Shown piece by piece: positions 1-9,166 of a DNA stretch of 64,000 nt. The notes under the pieces were generated by a model, which saw only the letters and a list, made by a program, of their open reading frames with translations, was not told the origin of the DNA and ran no database searches. Source of the DNA: Algoriphagus machipongonensis. GTDB taxonomy: Bacteria; Bacteroidota; Bacteroidia; Cytophagales; Cyclobacteriaceae. The stretch spans positions 4,253,501 through 4,317,500 of the forward strand of contig NZ_CM001023.1 in assembly GCF_000166275.1 (NCBI RefSeq), in the 5' to 3' direction. The translations under genes were made by a program, and so were the position numbers. Position 1 is the stretch's first letter; each line of letters starts with the position of its first letter.

Positions 1-216
1 GGGGAAACTCAGCCGTTTTTTTTATCCCCGAAAATGCTAAACAATTTTTCAGAGTTAGGTTTTTATCTTTTTCTAGACGAAGTCAATTGATTTTTTAAAT
101 AAAAGGCTAGCCTCTCATAAAAACATAGTTGTAATTAATTGATTATCAAATCAATCCGATTACCCATTAGGTTACGTAGATACTTTTATCAATTAATTAA
201 CCGAAATAATATTCTT

Positions 217-1176
217 ATGAAAACATCTTTTCAATATCTCGTTATGCTATGTGCAATAGCATTTTTTGCTGTTTCCTGTCAGAACATGCAGGAAGAAACC
301 CCATACATGAATCAACTTGCCGATGAAAATTCAGCAACAGATTCAGATTTTAATGCTCGAAAAGGCCAGATGGCTGAATTTGGAGCATTTCTAATTGGTA
401 CAGAGGAAGTTCCCTCAGTTAATTCTCCTGGTTCGGGTGCCGCTAAAATCACCCAAATGGATGCAAACACTTTAAAATTTGAATTGAGGGTAGCTAATAC
501 AACAGGAATTGTATTTGCACATCTACACAATGCTCCAATAGGCACAAATGGAGGAGTCGTAGTTACACTAATCCCTAACCAAAGTCCCTCCCCTCTTTCC
601 AATGGAGTAATTGCCGAAGGAATGATTGAGGCTGGAAATTTATCAGGAGCTTTAGAAGGAATGTCAATTCAGGATTTAATTATGGAAATGGAGTCTGGAA
701 ACATTTATGTAAATGTTCATACTACTGACAATCCAGGTGGAGAACTTCGAGGTCAAGTAAGTATGGTTGAAGCCAGTGACAATAAAAATTACATTACCAA
801 ATTAAGCGGTGAAAATGAAGTTCCTTCAATCATGTCAGATGCGACTGGAATAGCAAAATTCAACTTTTCAAATGATGGAATGTCTGCTTCTTTTCAGGTA
901 AATGTGGACGATATTGAAGATGTGCGATTTGCACATATTCACCTTGCGAAAGCCGGAGCTAATGGAGGAGTAGTTTATACCTTGAAAATGGATAAAATAG
1001 AAGGTCCTGTATCTGGAGTTTACACTAAGGGCGAAATCATGGCTGATAACTTTTCCGGTCAACTCATGGGCGGAGATTTGATGATATTAAAAGAAGCCTT
1101 TAGAACTGGAAATGCTTATGTCAATGTTCATTCAGACGATTTCCCAAGTGGAGAGTTAAGAGGTCAAGTACATTAA
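217..1176 (+). CDS. Lipoprotein with two CHRD domains
   Basis: A 319-residue exported lipoprotein. The start at 217 is chosen over an in-frame TTG at 139 because it puts a signal peptide at the N-terminus, with a lipobox ending at Cys21 (FAVSC). Two CHRD (chordin-type) domains follow, at about residues 55-190 and 195-319. Each has an EVPS stretch, a HLH or HIH motif followed by NGGVV, and ends in GELRGQV. CHRD domains are common in secreted bacterial proteins but their biochemical role is not settled, so no function is assigned. It stands alone and is followed by a strong terminator. Confidence 0.85.
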   Translation: MKTSFQYLVMLCAIAFFAVSCQNMQEETPYMNQLADENSATDSDFNARKGQMAEFGAFLIGTEEVPSVNSPGSGAAKITQMDANTLKFELRVANTTGIVFAHLHNAPIGTNGGVVVTLIPNQSPSPLSNGVIAEGMIEAGNLSGALEGMSIQDLIMEMESGNIYVNVHTTDNPGGELRGQVSMVEASDNKNYITKLSGENEVPSIMSDATGIAKFNFSNDGMSASFQVNVDDIEDVRFAHIHLAKAGANGGVVYTLKMDKIEGPVSGVYTKGEIMADNFSGQLMGGDLMILKEAFRTGNAYVNVHSDDFPSGELRGQVH

Positions 1177-1200
1177 GTTGTTTAATTTCACCTCTATCAT

Positions 1201-1227
1201 AAAAGGCCCGCAATTGCGGGCCTTTTT
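1201..1227 (+). terminator. Intrinsic terminator of the CHRD gene
   Basis: A GC-rich perfect hairpin, AAGGCCCGC/GCGGGCCTT, is followed by a T run 25 bases after the CHRD stop codon. Confidence 0.9.
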
Positions 1228-1395
1228 CTTGTATAAACACATTGGAAAGTATTATTGGAACCGGCTTAAATCTATCTTATAAAACTCGTATTCATCCTCT
1301 GACTTTTGCTCGGGTTTATTGATAAAAAGAAGAGTGAATGATTTCATTTACGAAAGTTTAACATAACAACTAATTCTAACAAAATATCTGAAACT

Positions 1396-1423
1396 AAAAA
1401 AGTCTCAGAAATAAATCTGAGGC
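1396..1423 (-). terminator. Probable terminator of pruA
   Basis: Read on the minus strand this is GCCTCAG, a loop, then CTGAGAC followed by six T. It lies about 140 bases beyond the pruA stop. Nothing gene-like is visible in the rest of the 1228-1559 spacer apart from the inverted repeat at 1521-1552. Confidence 0.6.
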
Positions 1424-1520
1424 TTAATCTTTAGTATTTAATATCTCAAAAGATACCCTTCAATTTCGAGACTCTCGTCTCTCAAGTGCTCAGGGTGACA
1501 TCTTTAAAGTATGGGATCTA

Positions 1521-1552
1521 GACCTTCGAGGTTTTTGGAAACCTCAAAGGTC
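1521..1552. repeat. Inverted repeat downstream of pruA
   Basis: Arms of 14 bases (GACCTTCGAGGTTT and AAACCTCAAAGGTC, one mismatch) enclose a 4-base loop. There is no T run, so it is a poor intrinsic terminator. It could stabilise the mRNA 3' end or be a dispersed intergenic repeat. The bases just before it (about 1461-1500) contain a second small palindrome, GAGAC-TCTC-GTCTC. Confidence 0.6.
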
Positions 1553-1559
1553 AAAAGAA

Positions 1560-3194
1560 TCAATCTTCTCCTAAGAAAGGATATCTATAATCTTCTGGAG
1601 AAACAAAGGTTTCTTTGATCGTACGAGGAGAAACCCAACGTAGCAAGTTAATCATAGAACCCGCCTTATCATTGGTTCCTGAAGCTCGGCTACCACCAAA
1701 TGGCTGTTGACCTACCACTGCTCCAGTTGGTTTATCATTGATGTAGAAGTTACCCGCAGCATTTTTCAATTTGGTTGTTGCCAACTCAATCGCATAACGA
1801 TCTTGAGAGAACACCGCACCAGTTAATGCATAAGGACCTGTCTGATCTACCAATTCCAAAGTCTCTTCAAAATTTTCTGCATCGTAAACATAAATCGTTA
1901 ACACAGGGCCGAAGATCTCTTCACACATGGTCGTATACATCGGGTCTTTAGTTACGATGACAGTTGGTTCGATAAAATACCCTTTAGATTTGTCATAGTT
2001 ACCTCCAGCGATGATTTCTACACCTTCTGCCTCTTTTGCTTTAGCTATATACCCTGAGATTTTATCAAAAGCTTTCTCATCAATTACAGCGTTTACAAAA
2101 TTGGTGAAGTCTTCCGTTCCACCCATTTTGATGGTCGCCAAATCTTCCAACATATATCCTTTTACCTCATCCCAAATATTGGATGGAATATAAGCTCTAG
2201 ATGCAGCTGAACATTTTTGCCCTTGGAATTCAAATGCTCCTCTTACCAATCCTACTGCTACTGCTTTAGGAATCGCAGATTTATGTGCCACCACAAAGTC
2301 TTTTCCACCAGTCTCTCCCACAATTCTTGGGTAAGACTTAAACTTATTGATATTGGAACCAATCTCTTTCCAGATGTGCTGGAAAACGCCAGTCGAACCT
2401 GTAAAGTGAATTCCTGCGAAATCTGGGTGTTTGAAAATAATATCCCCAGCGACTGGGCCATCTACATAGATCAAGTTGATCACTCCGTCAGGAACACCCG
2501 CTTCTTTGAATACGTCCATCAATACTTTCGCAGAATAAATCTGAGTATAAGCTGGCTTCCAAACAATGGTATTTCCCATCATTGCAGCAGATGCTGGAAG
2601 GTTTCCAGCAATAGCTGTAAAGTTGAAAGGAGTCAAAGCGAAAATAAATCCTTCTAAAGGTCTTTGCTCTAATCTATTCCAAACACCATTTCCAGAAACT
2701 GGAGGCTGCTGAGCATAGATTTCTGTCATGTATTTGACATTGAATCTCAAGAAGTCTATAAACTCACAGGCTGCATCAATTTCAGCTTGCATGGCATTTT
2801 TAGATTGTCCAAGCATGGTAGCAGCATTGATTTTTGCTCGGTATGGACCTGCAATTAAATCAGCAGCTTTTAAGAAAATAGCAGCTCTTTGCTCCCAAGC
2901 CATATTCTCCCAAGCGTGTTTTGCTCCTAGTGCAGCATTAATTGCTTGCTCTACATGAGAAGCATCTCCTTCATGGAAATGACCTAATATATGTTGATGA
3001 TCATGAGGAGGAGACATGGATTTTGTATTCCCGGTTCTAACTTCCTCTGAACCAATATACATTGGCACATCTACTTGTACAGACCTTGCTTGTTCCAGCG
3101 CAGCTTGCAATTCAATTCTCTCGGGGCTTCCGGGAGCATAAGCTTTTACCGGTTCGTTTACCGGAGTAGGTACATTAAAAAAACCTTTGAGCAT
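1560..3194 (-). CDS. pruA: L-glutamate gamma-semialdehyde dehydrogenase (1-pyrroline-5-carboxylate dehydrogenase)
   Basis: This enzyme oxidises glutamate semialdehyde (from proline or ornithine) to glutamate with NAD. The 544-residue length fits the stand-alone P5C dehydrogenase family. Visible aldehyde dehydrogenase motifs are the cofactor loop FTGSTGVF (264-271), the general base Glu294 in GETGGKDF and the catalytic Cys328 in GQKCSAASRAY. The C-terminal half also carries EEIFGPVLTIYVYD and PFGGSRASGTNDKAG, typical of this subfamily. No proline dehydrogenase gene is adjacent. Cytoplasmic, transcribed alone. Confidence 0.95.
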   Translation of the reverse strand: MLKGFFNVPTPVNEPVKAYAPGSPERIELQAALEQARSVQVDVPMYIGSEEVRTGNTKSMSPPHDHQHILGHFHEGDASHVEQAINAALGAKHAWENMAWEQRAAIFLKAADLIAGPYRAKINAATMLGQSKNAMQAEIDAACEFIDFLRFNVKYMTEIYAQQPPVSGNGVWNRLEQRPLEGFIFALTPFNFTAIAGNLPASAAMMGNTIVWKPAYTQIYSAKVLMDVFKEAGVPDGVINLIYVDGPVAGDIIFKHPDFAGIHFTGSTGVFQHIWKEIGSNINKFKSYPRIVGETGGKDFVVAHKSAIPKAVAVGLVRGAFEFQGQKCSAASRAYIPSNIWDEVKGYMLEDLATIKMGGTEDFTNFVNAVIDEKAFDKISGYIAKAKEAEGVEIIAGGNYDKSKGYFIEPTVIVTKDPMYTTMCEEIFGPVLTIYVYDAENFEETLELVDQTGPYALTGAVFSQDRYAIELATTKLKNAAGNFYINDKPTGAVVGQQPFGGSRASGTNDKAGSMINLLRWVSPRTIKETFVSPEDYRYPFLGED

Positions 3195-3277
3195 GATATC
3201 TGGGGTTATAATTTTCTGATGATGGCAAAGATAACCATCTGTAATTTATTGACTAGTGATTTTGGTAACAAAAGCCA

Positions 3278-3973
3278 CTACAAGATGGTTTCTAGTTCTT
3301 TTAAATGAGTGATGGTAAAGGTTGGATTTAGCGCAATTTCTTTTCCCTGGGGATTAAAAAACACTTGATCAATGGAAGCATTTTGAGCTCCAAGAATATC
3401 AGAATTTGGGTTATCTCCAATCATAATACAATGCTCAGGAGTTGTATCCAGCAATTTCATTGTATGAAAGAAAATTCGGGGATCAGGTTTTTTATGACCA
3501 GTAGTTTCAGAGGTCACTACCACATCAAAATAAGTATCCAGTCCAGAGGCTTTCATTTTCTTTGCCTGCGATTCATTGAATCCATTGGTAATGACATGAA
3601 GCGGATATTTATCCTTTAGATAGCTTAATATCTCAATAGAATAAGGAAATAAGTGAGGCTTAGAGGAAGTTCTATGCATAAAGTCCTCTTCGAAAGGCAA
3701 AGGGACTTCTACCCCAGGGACTCCGGCATGCGCAAAAATCCTTTGAAAGCGCTCCTTTCTCAAGTTTACTTTATCGATTTTCCCCACATTGTATAAATCC
3801 CAAAGTTTGAAATTTACATGATGAAAGGAATCAAAAAATTTCTGGAAGGTGGGAATCCCTATTTCTTGCAGTTGATAGATTTCGTATAGTTCAGAAAGTG
3901 ATTCGGTGACATTTCGATCATAGTCCCATAAAGTATGGTCCAAATCGAAAAATATATGTTGGTATGTTTTCAC
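3278..3973 (-). CDS. HAD-superfamily hydrolase, YjjG-like nucleotidase
   Basis: A 231-residue HAD phosphatase with all four motifs: Asp10 and Asp12 in FFDLDHTLWD, Thr129-Asn130 in VITNGF, Lys161/162 before PDPRIF, and Asp187 in MIGDNPNSD. The opening DLDHTLWD and overall length fit the YjjG/YfnB group, which dephosphorylates pyrimidine nucleotides including non-canonical ones. The exact substrate is inferred. It lies 6 bases downstream of an ArsR-type regulator and is almost certainly cotranscribed with it. Confidence 0.85.
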   Translation of the reverse strand: MKTYQHIFFDLDHTLWDYDRNVTESLSELYEIYQLQEIGIPTFQKFFDSFHHVNFKLWDLYNVGKIDKVNLRKERFQRIFAHAGVPGVEVPLPFEEDFMHRTSSKPHLFPYSIEILSYLKDKYPLHVITNGFNESQAKKMKASGLDTYFDVVVTSETTGHKKPDPRIFFHTMKLLDTTPEHCIMIGDNPNSDILGAQNASIDQVFFNPQGKEIALNPTFTITHLKELETIL

Positions 3974-3979
3974 AAGCGG

Positions 3980-4363
3980 TTAGCGTCTGTACTGATTATT
4001 CTGTATTTTATTGATGGCAAGTTCTCTGTTAGACTTTAAAATCTCAAAAGTTTCCTGGTCTTTAATCAAACTTGGATCCTTTTGGATAAACTTAAAAATA
4101 GCTTGAAATATCTCCATGTACTCTTCCAAAATGTAGTAAAACATCCATTGGTCAACCCTTCTACTTCCCAAGAGCCCAGCGTTTTTTAGCAGAATCAAAT
4201 GTCTACTGGTTTTGGTTTGAGTAAAGTCCAGAATATGTTCCAAATCAGAGATCGTGAGTTCCTTGTTTAGCATCAACAAATGAATGATGCGAACCCTTGG
4301 CTCCTCAGAAAGTGCTTTAAATATTCGGAGACCGTAATTTAAACTGATATTTTTGAGTCTCAT
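3980..4363 (-). CDS. ArsR-family winged-helix transcriptional regulator
   Basis: A 127-residue regulator with an ArsR-type winged helix at about residues 10-85. The recognition region reads TISDLEHILDFTQTKTSRHL, followed by the wing LGSRRVDQWMFYYI. No cysteine or histidine metal-binding cluster of the ArsR/SmtB kind is visible, so the effector is unknown. It is first in a two-gene unit with the HAD hydrolase and is divergent from the gene at 4474. The 110-base intergenic region probably holds its operator. Confidence 0.8.
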   Translation of the reverse strand: MRLKNISLNYGLRIFKALSEEPRVRIIHLLMLNKELTISDLEHILDFTQTKTSRHLILLKNAGLLGSRRVDQWMFYYILEEYMEIFQAIFKFIQKDPSLIKDQETFEILKSNRELAINKIQNNQYRR

Positions 4364-4473
4364 TTAGTAAGTTTTAACTCAGTTATTGCTTGTAAAATAA
4401 AATTTCAAACGAAATTAGGGTATAATCGCATTCGATTTGCCAACCTTTCGTTTTTCAATTAGTTAATATAAAT

Positions 4474-5124
4474 GTGAATAATTCAATCATACTTCGTTCC
4501 GCTTTTATTTTCCTACTGGGAATATTTTTTTCAATCCAGCATGTTGCTGCTCAGGATGAGCAAGATAAGAAAGTCATCCAGCTTTCTGGAATTATCCTTA
4601 ATGCAGATAGTACCGATGCAGTAGCTGGGGTAAACGTATACGTGCCCAAGAAAGGTCGAGGTACCAGTAGTGGTCGCTTTGGTTATTTCTCTATGCCGGT
4701 TCTTGAAGGAGATAGCGTAGTATTCAGCTTTATTGGATTAAAACGCCAAACTTTTAAAATTCCTGATGCAGTAGAAAATGATCGAATCAGTTTGATTTTG
4801 ACGATGGAGGTAGATGAGATTGCCTTGGCAGAAGTGGAAGTTTTACCTTATCCTACTGAAGAAGAATTTAAGAAAGCAGTTATTGCCATGAATGTGGTAG
4901 ACCCTATGTCCATCAGTAGAGCAAATATGAGTCCTGAAATGCTCCTACGATGGGCCGAAAGTATGCCGGCATCGGGGACAGAAAATTTCAGGTATTTCCA
5001 GCAAGGGCAGATGTTACAGAACCAAGATCTCTACGGTCCAAGGCCACTTAGATTATTGGATCCATTTGCTTGGGGACAATTTATCCGATCTATCAAACGA
5101 GGGGATTTAAAGAAAAGAGATTAA
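4474..5124 (+). CDS. Exported protein with carboxypeptidase-regulatory-like domain
   Basis: A 216-residue protein starting at GTG. The ATG two bases earlier is out of frame and stops at once. A signal peptide (about 1-26, ending VAAQ) is followed by a CarboxypepD_reg-like beta-sandwich at about residues 35-120 (IQLSGIILNADSTDAVAGV, then GYFSMPVLEGDSVVFSFIG). This N-terminal layout is known from SusC-like receptors, but no barrel follows. The C-terminal part has no motif I recognise. Probably periplasmic or attached to the envelope; function unknown. Confidence 0.75.
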   Translation: MNNSIILRSAFIFLLGIFFSIQHVAAQDEQDKKVIQLSGIILNADSTDAVAGVNVYVPKKGRGTSSGRFGYFSMPVLEGDSVVFSFIGLKRQTFKIPDAVENDRISLILTMEVDEIALAEVEVLPYPTEEEFKKAVIAMNVVDPMSISRANMSPEMLLRWAESMPASGTENFRYFQQGQMLQNQDLYGPRPLRLLDPFAWGQFIRSIKRGDLKKRD

Positions 5125-5173
5125 TATCCACACCATTCTAAACACACCCTTGTTACTTCAGGAAATATATAAA

Positions 5174-5207
5174 AGAGATGCTATTCTATTGAGTAGCATC
5201 TCTTTTT
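5174..5207 (+). terminator. Intrinsic terminator
   Basis: A perfect 10-base stem, AGAGATGCTA/TAGCATCTCT, with a 10-base loop and a T run, 50 bases after the stop of the 4474 gene. Confidence 0.9.
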
Positions 5208-5318
5208 GGTTTTGATTCTTCAAACCATTCTTAAAAAAATAATTTAAGGATTCCTTACCGCGCTGAAAATGGATTGTCCATTTAACAAACTCTTAATCCA
5301 AAGAAAGCATCATATCAT

Positions 5319-5326
5319 TATCTTTG
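5319..5326 (+). promoter_or_regulatory. Possible Bacteroidota -7 promoter element of pafA
   Basis: TATCTTTG fits the TAnnTTTG consensus 20 bases before the pafA start. No good TTG -33 element is seen at the usual distance, so this is tentative. Confidence 0.4.
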
Positions 5327-5345
5327 GGTTCAAAATTTTAATACC

Positions 5346-6980
5346 ATGAAAAAATCCGGAATTCTACTTTTCATACTTTTGATGTCCATCGGACCTATCA
5401 TCGCCCAAGAAAAGCCAGATAAACCAAAGCTTGTTGTAGGAATTATCGTCGATCAAATGCGACAGGAATACCTTTATAGATTTGCAGACAGGTACAAGGA
5501 TGGAGGCTTTAAGCGACTGATGAAGGATGGTTTTATGATGAAAAATGGCCATTACAATTATGTCCCAACTTATACTGGCCCAGGACATACCTCAGTTTAC
5601 ACTGGCACGACTCCTGCAACTCATGGGATAATCAGCAACAGCTGGTACGTGCGTAGTTTAGGGGGATCTCTGTATTGCGCAGAAGACTCTACTGTTTCTG
5701 CGGTGGGAGGCTCAGCAAGTAGCGGGAAAATCAGTCCGAGAAACATGTTGACGACCACCATCACAGATGAATTGAGGTATTCAACCAACAAAAGATCTAA
5801 AGTAGTAGGAGTAGCCATCAAAGATCGAGGCGCAAGTTTGCCTGCGGGTCATACAGGAGATGCCTATTGGTTTGACAGTGCCACTGGAGAATTTATGACC
5901 TCTACTTATTATTATGAGACGCTACCTGCCTGGGTAAAGGAGTTCAATGAAAAAAAGGTTGTTGAAGAGTATTTGAGCCAAACTTGGAATACACTTTATC
6001 CAATCGAAACTTATGTGCAGAGTATTGAGGACAACAATGAATTTGAGGGGATTTTTGCAGGAAAAGAAACTCCTACATTTCCATATGAACTACCTGCATT
6101 GAGAGAAGGAAATGGCGATTTAGGGTTAATTGCTTCTACTCCATTTGGTAATTCCATGACTTTGGATTTTGCGATAGCAGCTATCGAAGGTGAAAATCTT
6201 GGCAACCGCGGAGAAACTGACTTTTTAGCCTTAAGCTTTTCCTCTCCAGATTATATCGGACATAGATTTGGCCCAGCTTCCAAAGAAGTTGAAGACAATT
6301 ACCTTCGTCTAGACCTAGAATTCGAAAGATTGTTGAATTACCTGGATGAGCAAATCGGAGAGGGTGAATATTTGGTATTCCTTACTGCTGATCATGCAGT
6401 GGCTGAGGTGGCTACGCACATGATTAGTGAAAATATTCCAGCAGGGAACCTAAACAATAGCTATATCAATGCTCAACTCAAAGGTTATACTCAAGTAACT
6501 TACGGTGAAGGTGATTGGATAGAAAACATGTCCAATGAGCAGGTGTTTTTAAACCATAAGTTAATCCGGGAAAAAGGCTTAAACCTTAGAGATATGCAAG
6601 AGGATTTGGCTAATTTCTTATTAAGGTTTAACGGCATCAAAGAAGTTTACACAGCCTATGCCATGAAAAACACTGAGTTCACCCAAGGTCGTGCGGCTAA
6701 GCTTCAAATGGGCTTCAACCATAAAGCCTCTGGAGATATTTTATTGGTTCTGGAACCAGGCTGGCTCACCGGAGGAGCAAGAGGAACTTCTCATGGTACT
6801 TCTTACAGCTATGACACTAATGTACCGATGGTATTTTATGGGTGGAATGTACCTGCAGGAGAAAGCTCTAGGTATGCTACGATCACCGATATCGCCCCTA
6901 CCCTTTCTATGATGCTCAATATCAAGCTTCCAAATGGAGCAACTGGGCAACCAATCATAGAAATCACTGATCATAAATAA
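5346..6980 (+). CDS. pafA: PafA-type alkaline phosphatase
   Basis: A 544-residue exported phosphomonoesterase of the alkaline phosphatase superfamily, with a signal peptide ending IIAQ (about residue 21). Residues line up with those described for Elizabethkingia PafA. They are Asp36 (metal), Thr77 in PTYTGPGH (nucleophile), Asn98 in SNSWY, and the Lys159-x-Arg161 pair in IKDRG that marks monoesterase rather than diesterase activity. Further metal-site motifs are SPDYIGHRFG and LTADHAV. It releases phosphate from organic monoesters in the periplasm. No pho-box can be assigned by eye. It is followed by a terminator shared with the convergent hmgA. Confidence 0.92.
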   Translation: MKKSGILLFILLMSIGPIIAQEKPDKPKLVVGIIVDQMRQEYLYRFADRYKDGGFKRLMKDGFMMKNGHYNYVPTYTGPGHTSVYTGTTPATHGIISNSWYVRSLGGSLYCAEDSTVSAVGGSASSGKISPRNMLTTTITDELRYSTNKRSKVVGVAIKDRGASLPAGHTGDAYWFDSATGEFMTSTYYYETLPAWVKEFNEKKVVEEYLSQTWNTLYPIETYVQSIEDNNEFEGIFAGKETPTFPYELPALREGNGDLGLIASTPFGNSMTLDFAIAAIEGENLGNRGETDFLALSFSSPDYIGHRFGPASKEVEDNYLRLDLEFERLLNYLDEQIGEGEYLVFLTADHAVAEVATHMISENIPAGNLNNSYINAQLKGYTQVTYGEGDWIENMSNEQVFLNHKLIREKGLNLRDMQEDLANFLLRFNGIKEVYTAYAMKNTEFTQGRAAKLQMGFNHKASGDILLVLEPGWLTGGARGTSHGTSYSYDTNVPMVFYGWNVPAGESSRYATITDIAPTLSMMLNIKLPNGATGQPIIEITDHK

Positions 6981-6992
6981 GCAGATTTCATC

Positions 6993-7032
6993 AAAAAAAG
7001 TCCTGAAGACATTGTTTTCAGGACTTTTTTTT
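6993..7032. terminator. Bidirectional terminator between pafA and hmgA
   Basis: The stem AAGTCCTGAA/TTCAGGACTT is flanked by an A run on the left and a T run on the right, so it can serve both convergent genes. Confidence 0.9.
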
Positions 7033-7049
7033 GTGACTTAATTTTCAAT

Positions 7050-8213
7050 TCATTCAGTCCAGCTCATCGGATAATTATCATCAACGAACTCTAAGGCATC
7101 TGTCGTAATTTCCAAAGACTTGAAGGTGTCCAGCATCACCGCGTATTCTTCTGTTGATTTTGCTCCAATCGATTTCTCCACGGTCCCAGGATGCGGGCCA
7201 TGAGGCAATCCTCCCATATGTATAGTAAAGGAGCCTCGATCAATTCCTTTTCTACTCATAAACTCTCCCTCCGCATAGTAAAGCACCTCATCCGAATCAA
7301 TATTAGAGTGATTGTATGGAGCAGGAATTGCCAAGGGATGATAATCGAAAAGTCTCGGCACAAAGGAGCAAATCACAAAACCCCAAGCCTGAAATGTCTG
7401 ATGCACTGGTGGGGGTTGATGAATCCTTCCAGTAATGGGTTCAAAGTCAAAAATAGACAAGGCATATGGATATAAATAACCATCCCATCCTACAATATCT
7501 AAGGGGCTATGCTCATATGAGTAAGGATAAAGCATCCCCTTTTTCTTGATATAAACTAGGTAATCTCCTTTCTCACTTTCCACTTCTAGCTCCTCAGGAG
7601 GTCGAATATCACGCTCGCAATAGGGAGAATGCTCAAGCAATTGTCCTACTTCATTTCTATATCTCTTGACCGTCTCGATGGGTCCATGAGATTCTATCAC
7701 CAAAAGCCTTAACGGCCCTTCCTCTTTGAATTCGAATCGATAAATCGTGGTACGAGGAATCATAATATAATCCCCCTTCTTCACGGAAAGCTTGCCAAAC
7801 TGGGAATACAAAACACCTTCTCCGTCATGAACATAAATCAACTCATCTCCATCGGCATTCTTAAAGAAAAAATCCATTTTCCTTTTCTTAGGAGTACATA
7901 TCCCCATCATCACGTCAGAGTTCATCATCAGAATTCTACGGGCACTCAGGTAATCCTCTCCAGTCACCTCCACCCCAGAAGTTTTGAGATGAGTCTGTTG
8001 TAGCCCATGCTCTTTGGCAGGCTTCCAAGAATAAGGAATGGCTTTGCCAATGGACTTTACCTCATTGGGATTATACTGATGATATAGATTGGAGTAAATT
8101 CCTGAAAAGCCTTTTGAACTCACAAGCTCTTCTTTATAAAGGCTGCCATCAGGTTGTCTAAATTGTGTATGTCTTTTGGGAGAGATTTTTCCCAAACGAT
8201 AATAGTAAGCCAT
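7050..8213 (-). CDS. hmgA: Homogentisate 1,2-dioxygenase family protein
   Basis: A 387-residue cupin-fold protein resembling homogentisate dioxygenases, which open the ring of homogentisate during tyrosine breakdown. It opens with YYYRLGKISPKRHTQFR, and its mid-region shows the family pattern YVHDGEGVL, GDYIMIPRTT and LVIESHGPI. Likely iron ligands are His302 and Glu309 (NHSNIDSDEV) and His338 in GGLPHGPHPG. It is shorter than the classical enzyme of about 440 residues and stands alone: no fumarylacetoacetase or hydroxyphenylpyruvate dioxygenase is in the window. A related ring dioxygenase activity is possible. Confidence 0.8.
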   Translation of the reverse strand: MAYYYRLGKISPKRHTQFRQPDGSLYKEELVSSKGFSGIYSNLYHQYNPNEVKSIGKAIPYSWKPAKEHGLQQTHLKTSGVEVTGEDYLSARRILMMNSDVMMGICTPKKRKMDFFFKNADGDELIYVHDGEGVLYSQFGKLSVKKGDYIMIPRTTIYRFEFKEEGPLRLLVIESHGPIETVKRYRNEVGQLLEHSPYCERDIRPPEELEVESEKGDYLVYIKKKGMLYPYSYEHSPLDIVGWDGYLYPYALSIFDFEPITGRIHQPPPVHQTFQAWGFVICSFVPRLFDYHPLAIPAPYNHSNIDSDEVLYYAEGEFMSRKGIDRGSFTIHMGGLPHGPHPGTVEKSIGAKSTEEYAVMLDTFKSLEITTDALEFVDDNYPMSWTE

Positions 8214-8349
8214 ATTTTTCTGGGTTTATATGGGACTAAAATACAAATAAACTGGGGACAAAAAGACAATCTTCAGTCTTGAATAGGACTCTTGCAAAAT
8301 TCCATGTTTAATTATTTTAGTTTTTGTATTTTCCCACTATCAATCAATT

Positions 8350-9138
8350 ATGAGAAAACTATCCATTTTATTTTTACTTCTAGGAAGCTTTACGTCTTTC
8401 GCCCAAGAGGCAAAACTGCTTTGGTCAGATGAATTTGACCAGAATGGCCTCCCTAATCCACAATATTGGGGTTACGATGTAGGTGACCATGGTTGGGGAA
8501 ATCAGGAACTGGAATATTATACGGAGGCTAACCTTCAAAATGCAAGAATTGAAGAGGGAGTCTTAAAAATTACTGCCATCGCTGATAGTAGCTATTCTAA
8601 GGGATATACATCAGCCCGGATTCATACCCGAGGAAAAAAATCCTGGAAATATGGCTACATAGAAGTAAAAGCGAAACTTCCATCCGGTAGAGGCACCTGG
8701 CCGGCGATTTGGATGCTGCCAGAAGAAAACCTGCATGGAGGCTGGCCGGCAAACGGCGAGATTGACATCATGGAGCATGTTGGTTTTGACCCAGGAGTAG
8801 TCCATGGAACTGTCCATACCAAAGCTTTCAATCATAAAATTGGCACGCAAAAAGGAAATTCTATCACAGTTCCGAAATTCGACTCTGAATTTCATGTCTA
8901 TGCAATCGACTGGACTACTGAAAAAATTGATTTCTTTATTGATGATGAGCTATATTTTACCTTTGAAAACAATGGCGGAAATTATGAGGAGTGGCCTTTT
9001 GATCAAGAATTTCACTTAATTCTAAATATTGCTGTTGGAGGAGGATGGGGAGGTCAAAAAGGTGTTGATCCAACGATTTGGCCCCAACAAATAGAAGTAG
9101 ACTACGTCAGAGTATATGACAGGAAGCCAAGCCTTTAA
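8350..9138 (+). CDS. Glycoside hydrolase family 16 (laminarinase-like)
   Basis: A 262-residue secreted enzyme: signal peptide 1-19 (SFAQ), then one GH16 domain filling the rest. The retaining active site is Glu137 and Glu142 with Asp139 between them in GEIDIMEHVG, the ExDxxE form of bacterial beta-1,3-glucanases. Flanking motifs (YGYIEVKAKLP, GTWPAIWMLP, LILNIAVGGGWGG) also fit laminarinases. It would cut beta-1,3- or mixed-linked glucans outside the cell or in the periplasm. No SusC/SusD pair is adjacent, but the 3-keto-sugar cluster begins 0.7 kb downstream. Confidence 0.93.
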   Translation: MRKLSILFLLLGSFTSFAQEAKLLWSDEFDQNGLPNPQYWGYDVGDHGWGNQELEYYTEANLQNARIEEGVLKITAIADSSYSKGYTSARIHTRGKKSWKYGYIEVKAKLPSGRGTWPAIWMLPEENLHGGWPANGEIDIMEHVGFDPGVVHGTVHTKAFNHKIGTQKGNSITVPKFDSEFHVYAIDWTTEKIDFFIDDELYFTFENNGGNYEEWPFDQEFHLILNIAVGGGWGGQKGVDPTIWPQQIEVDYVRVYDRKPSL

Positions 9139-9166
9139 TTGAATAACAATTTAAAACTACCCTATT

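Noticed and set aside
2011..2657. Plus-strand ORFs opposite pruA
   Set aside because: They are antisense shadows of an intact, well-conserved gene.
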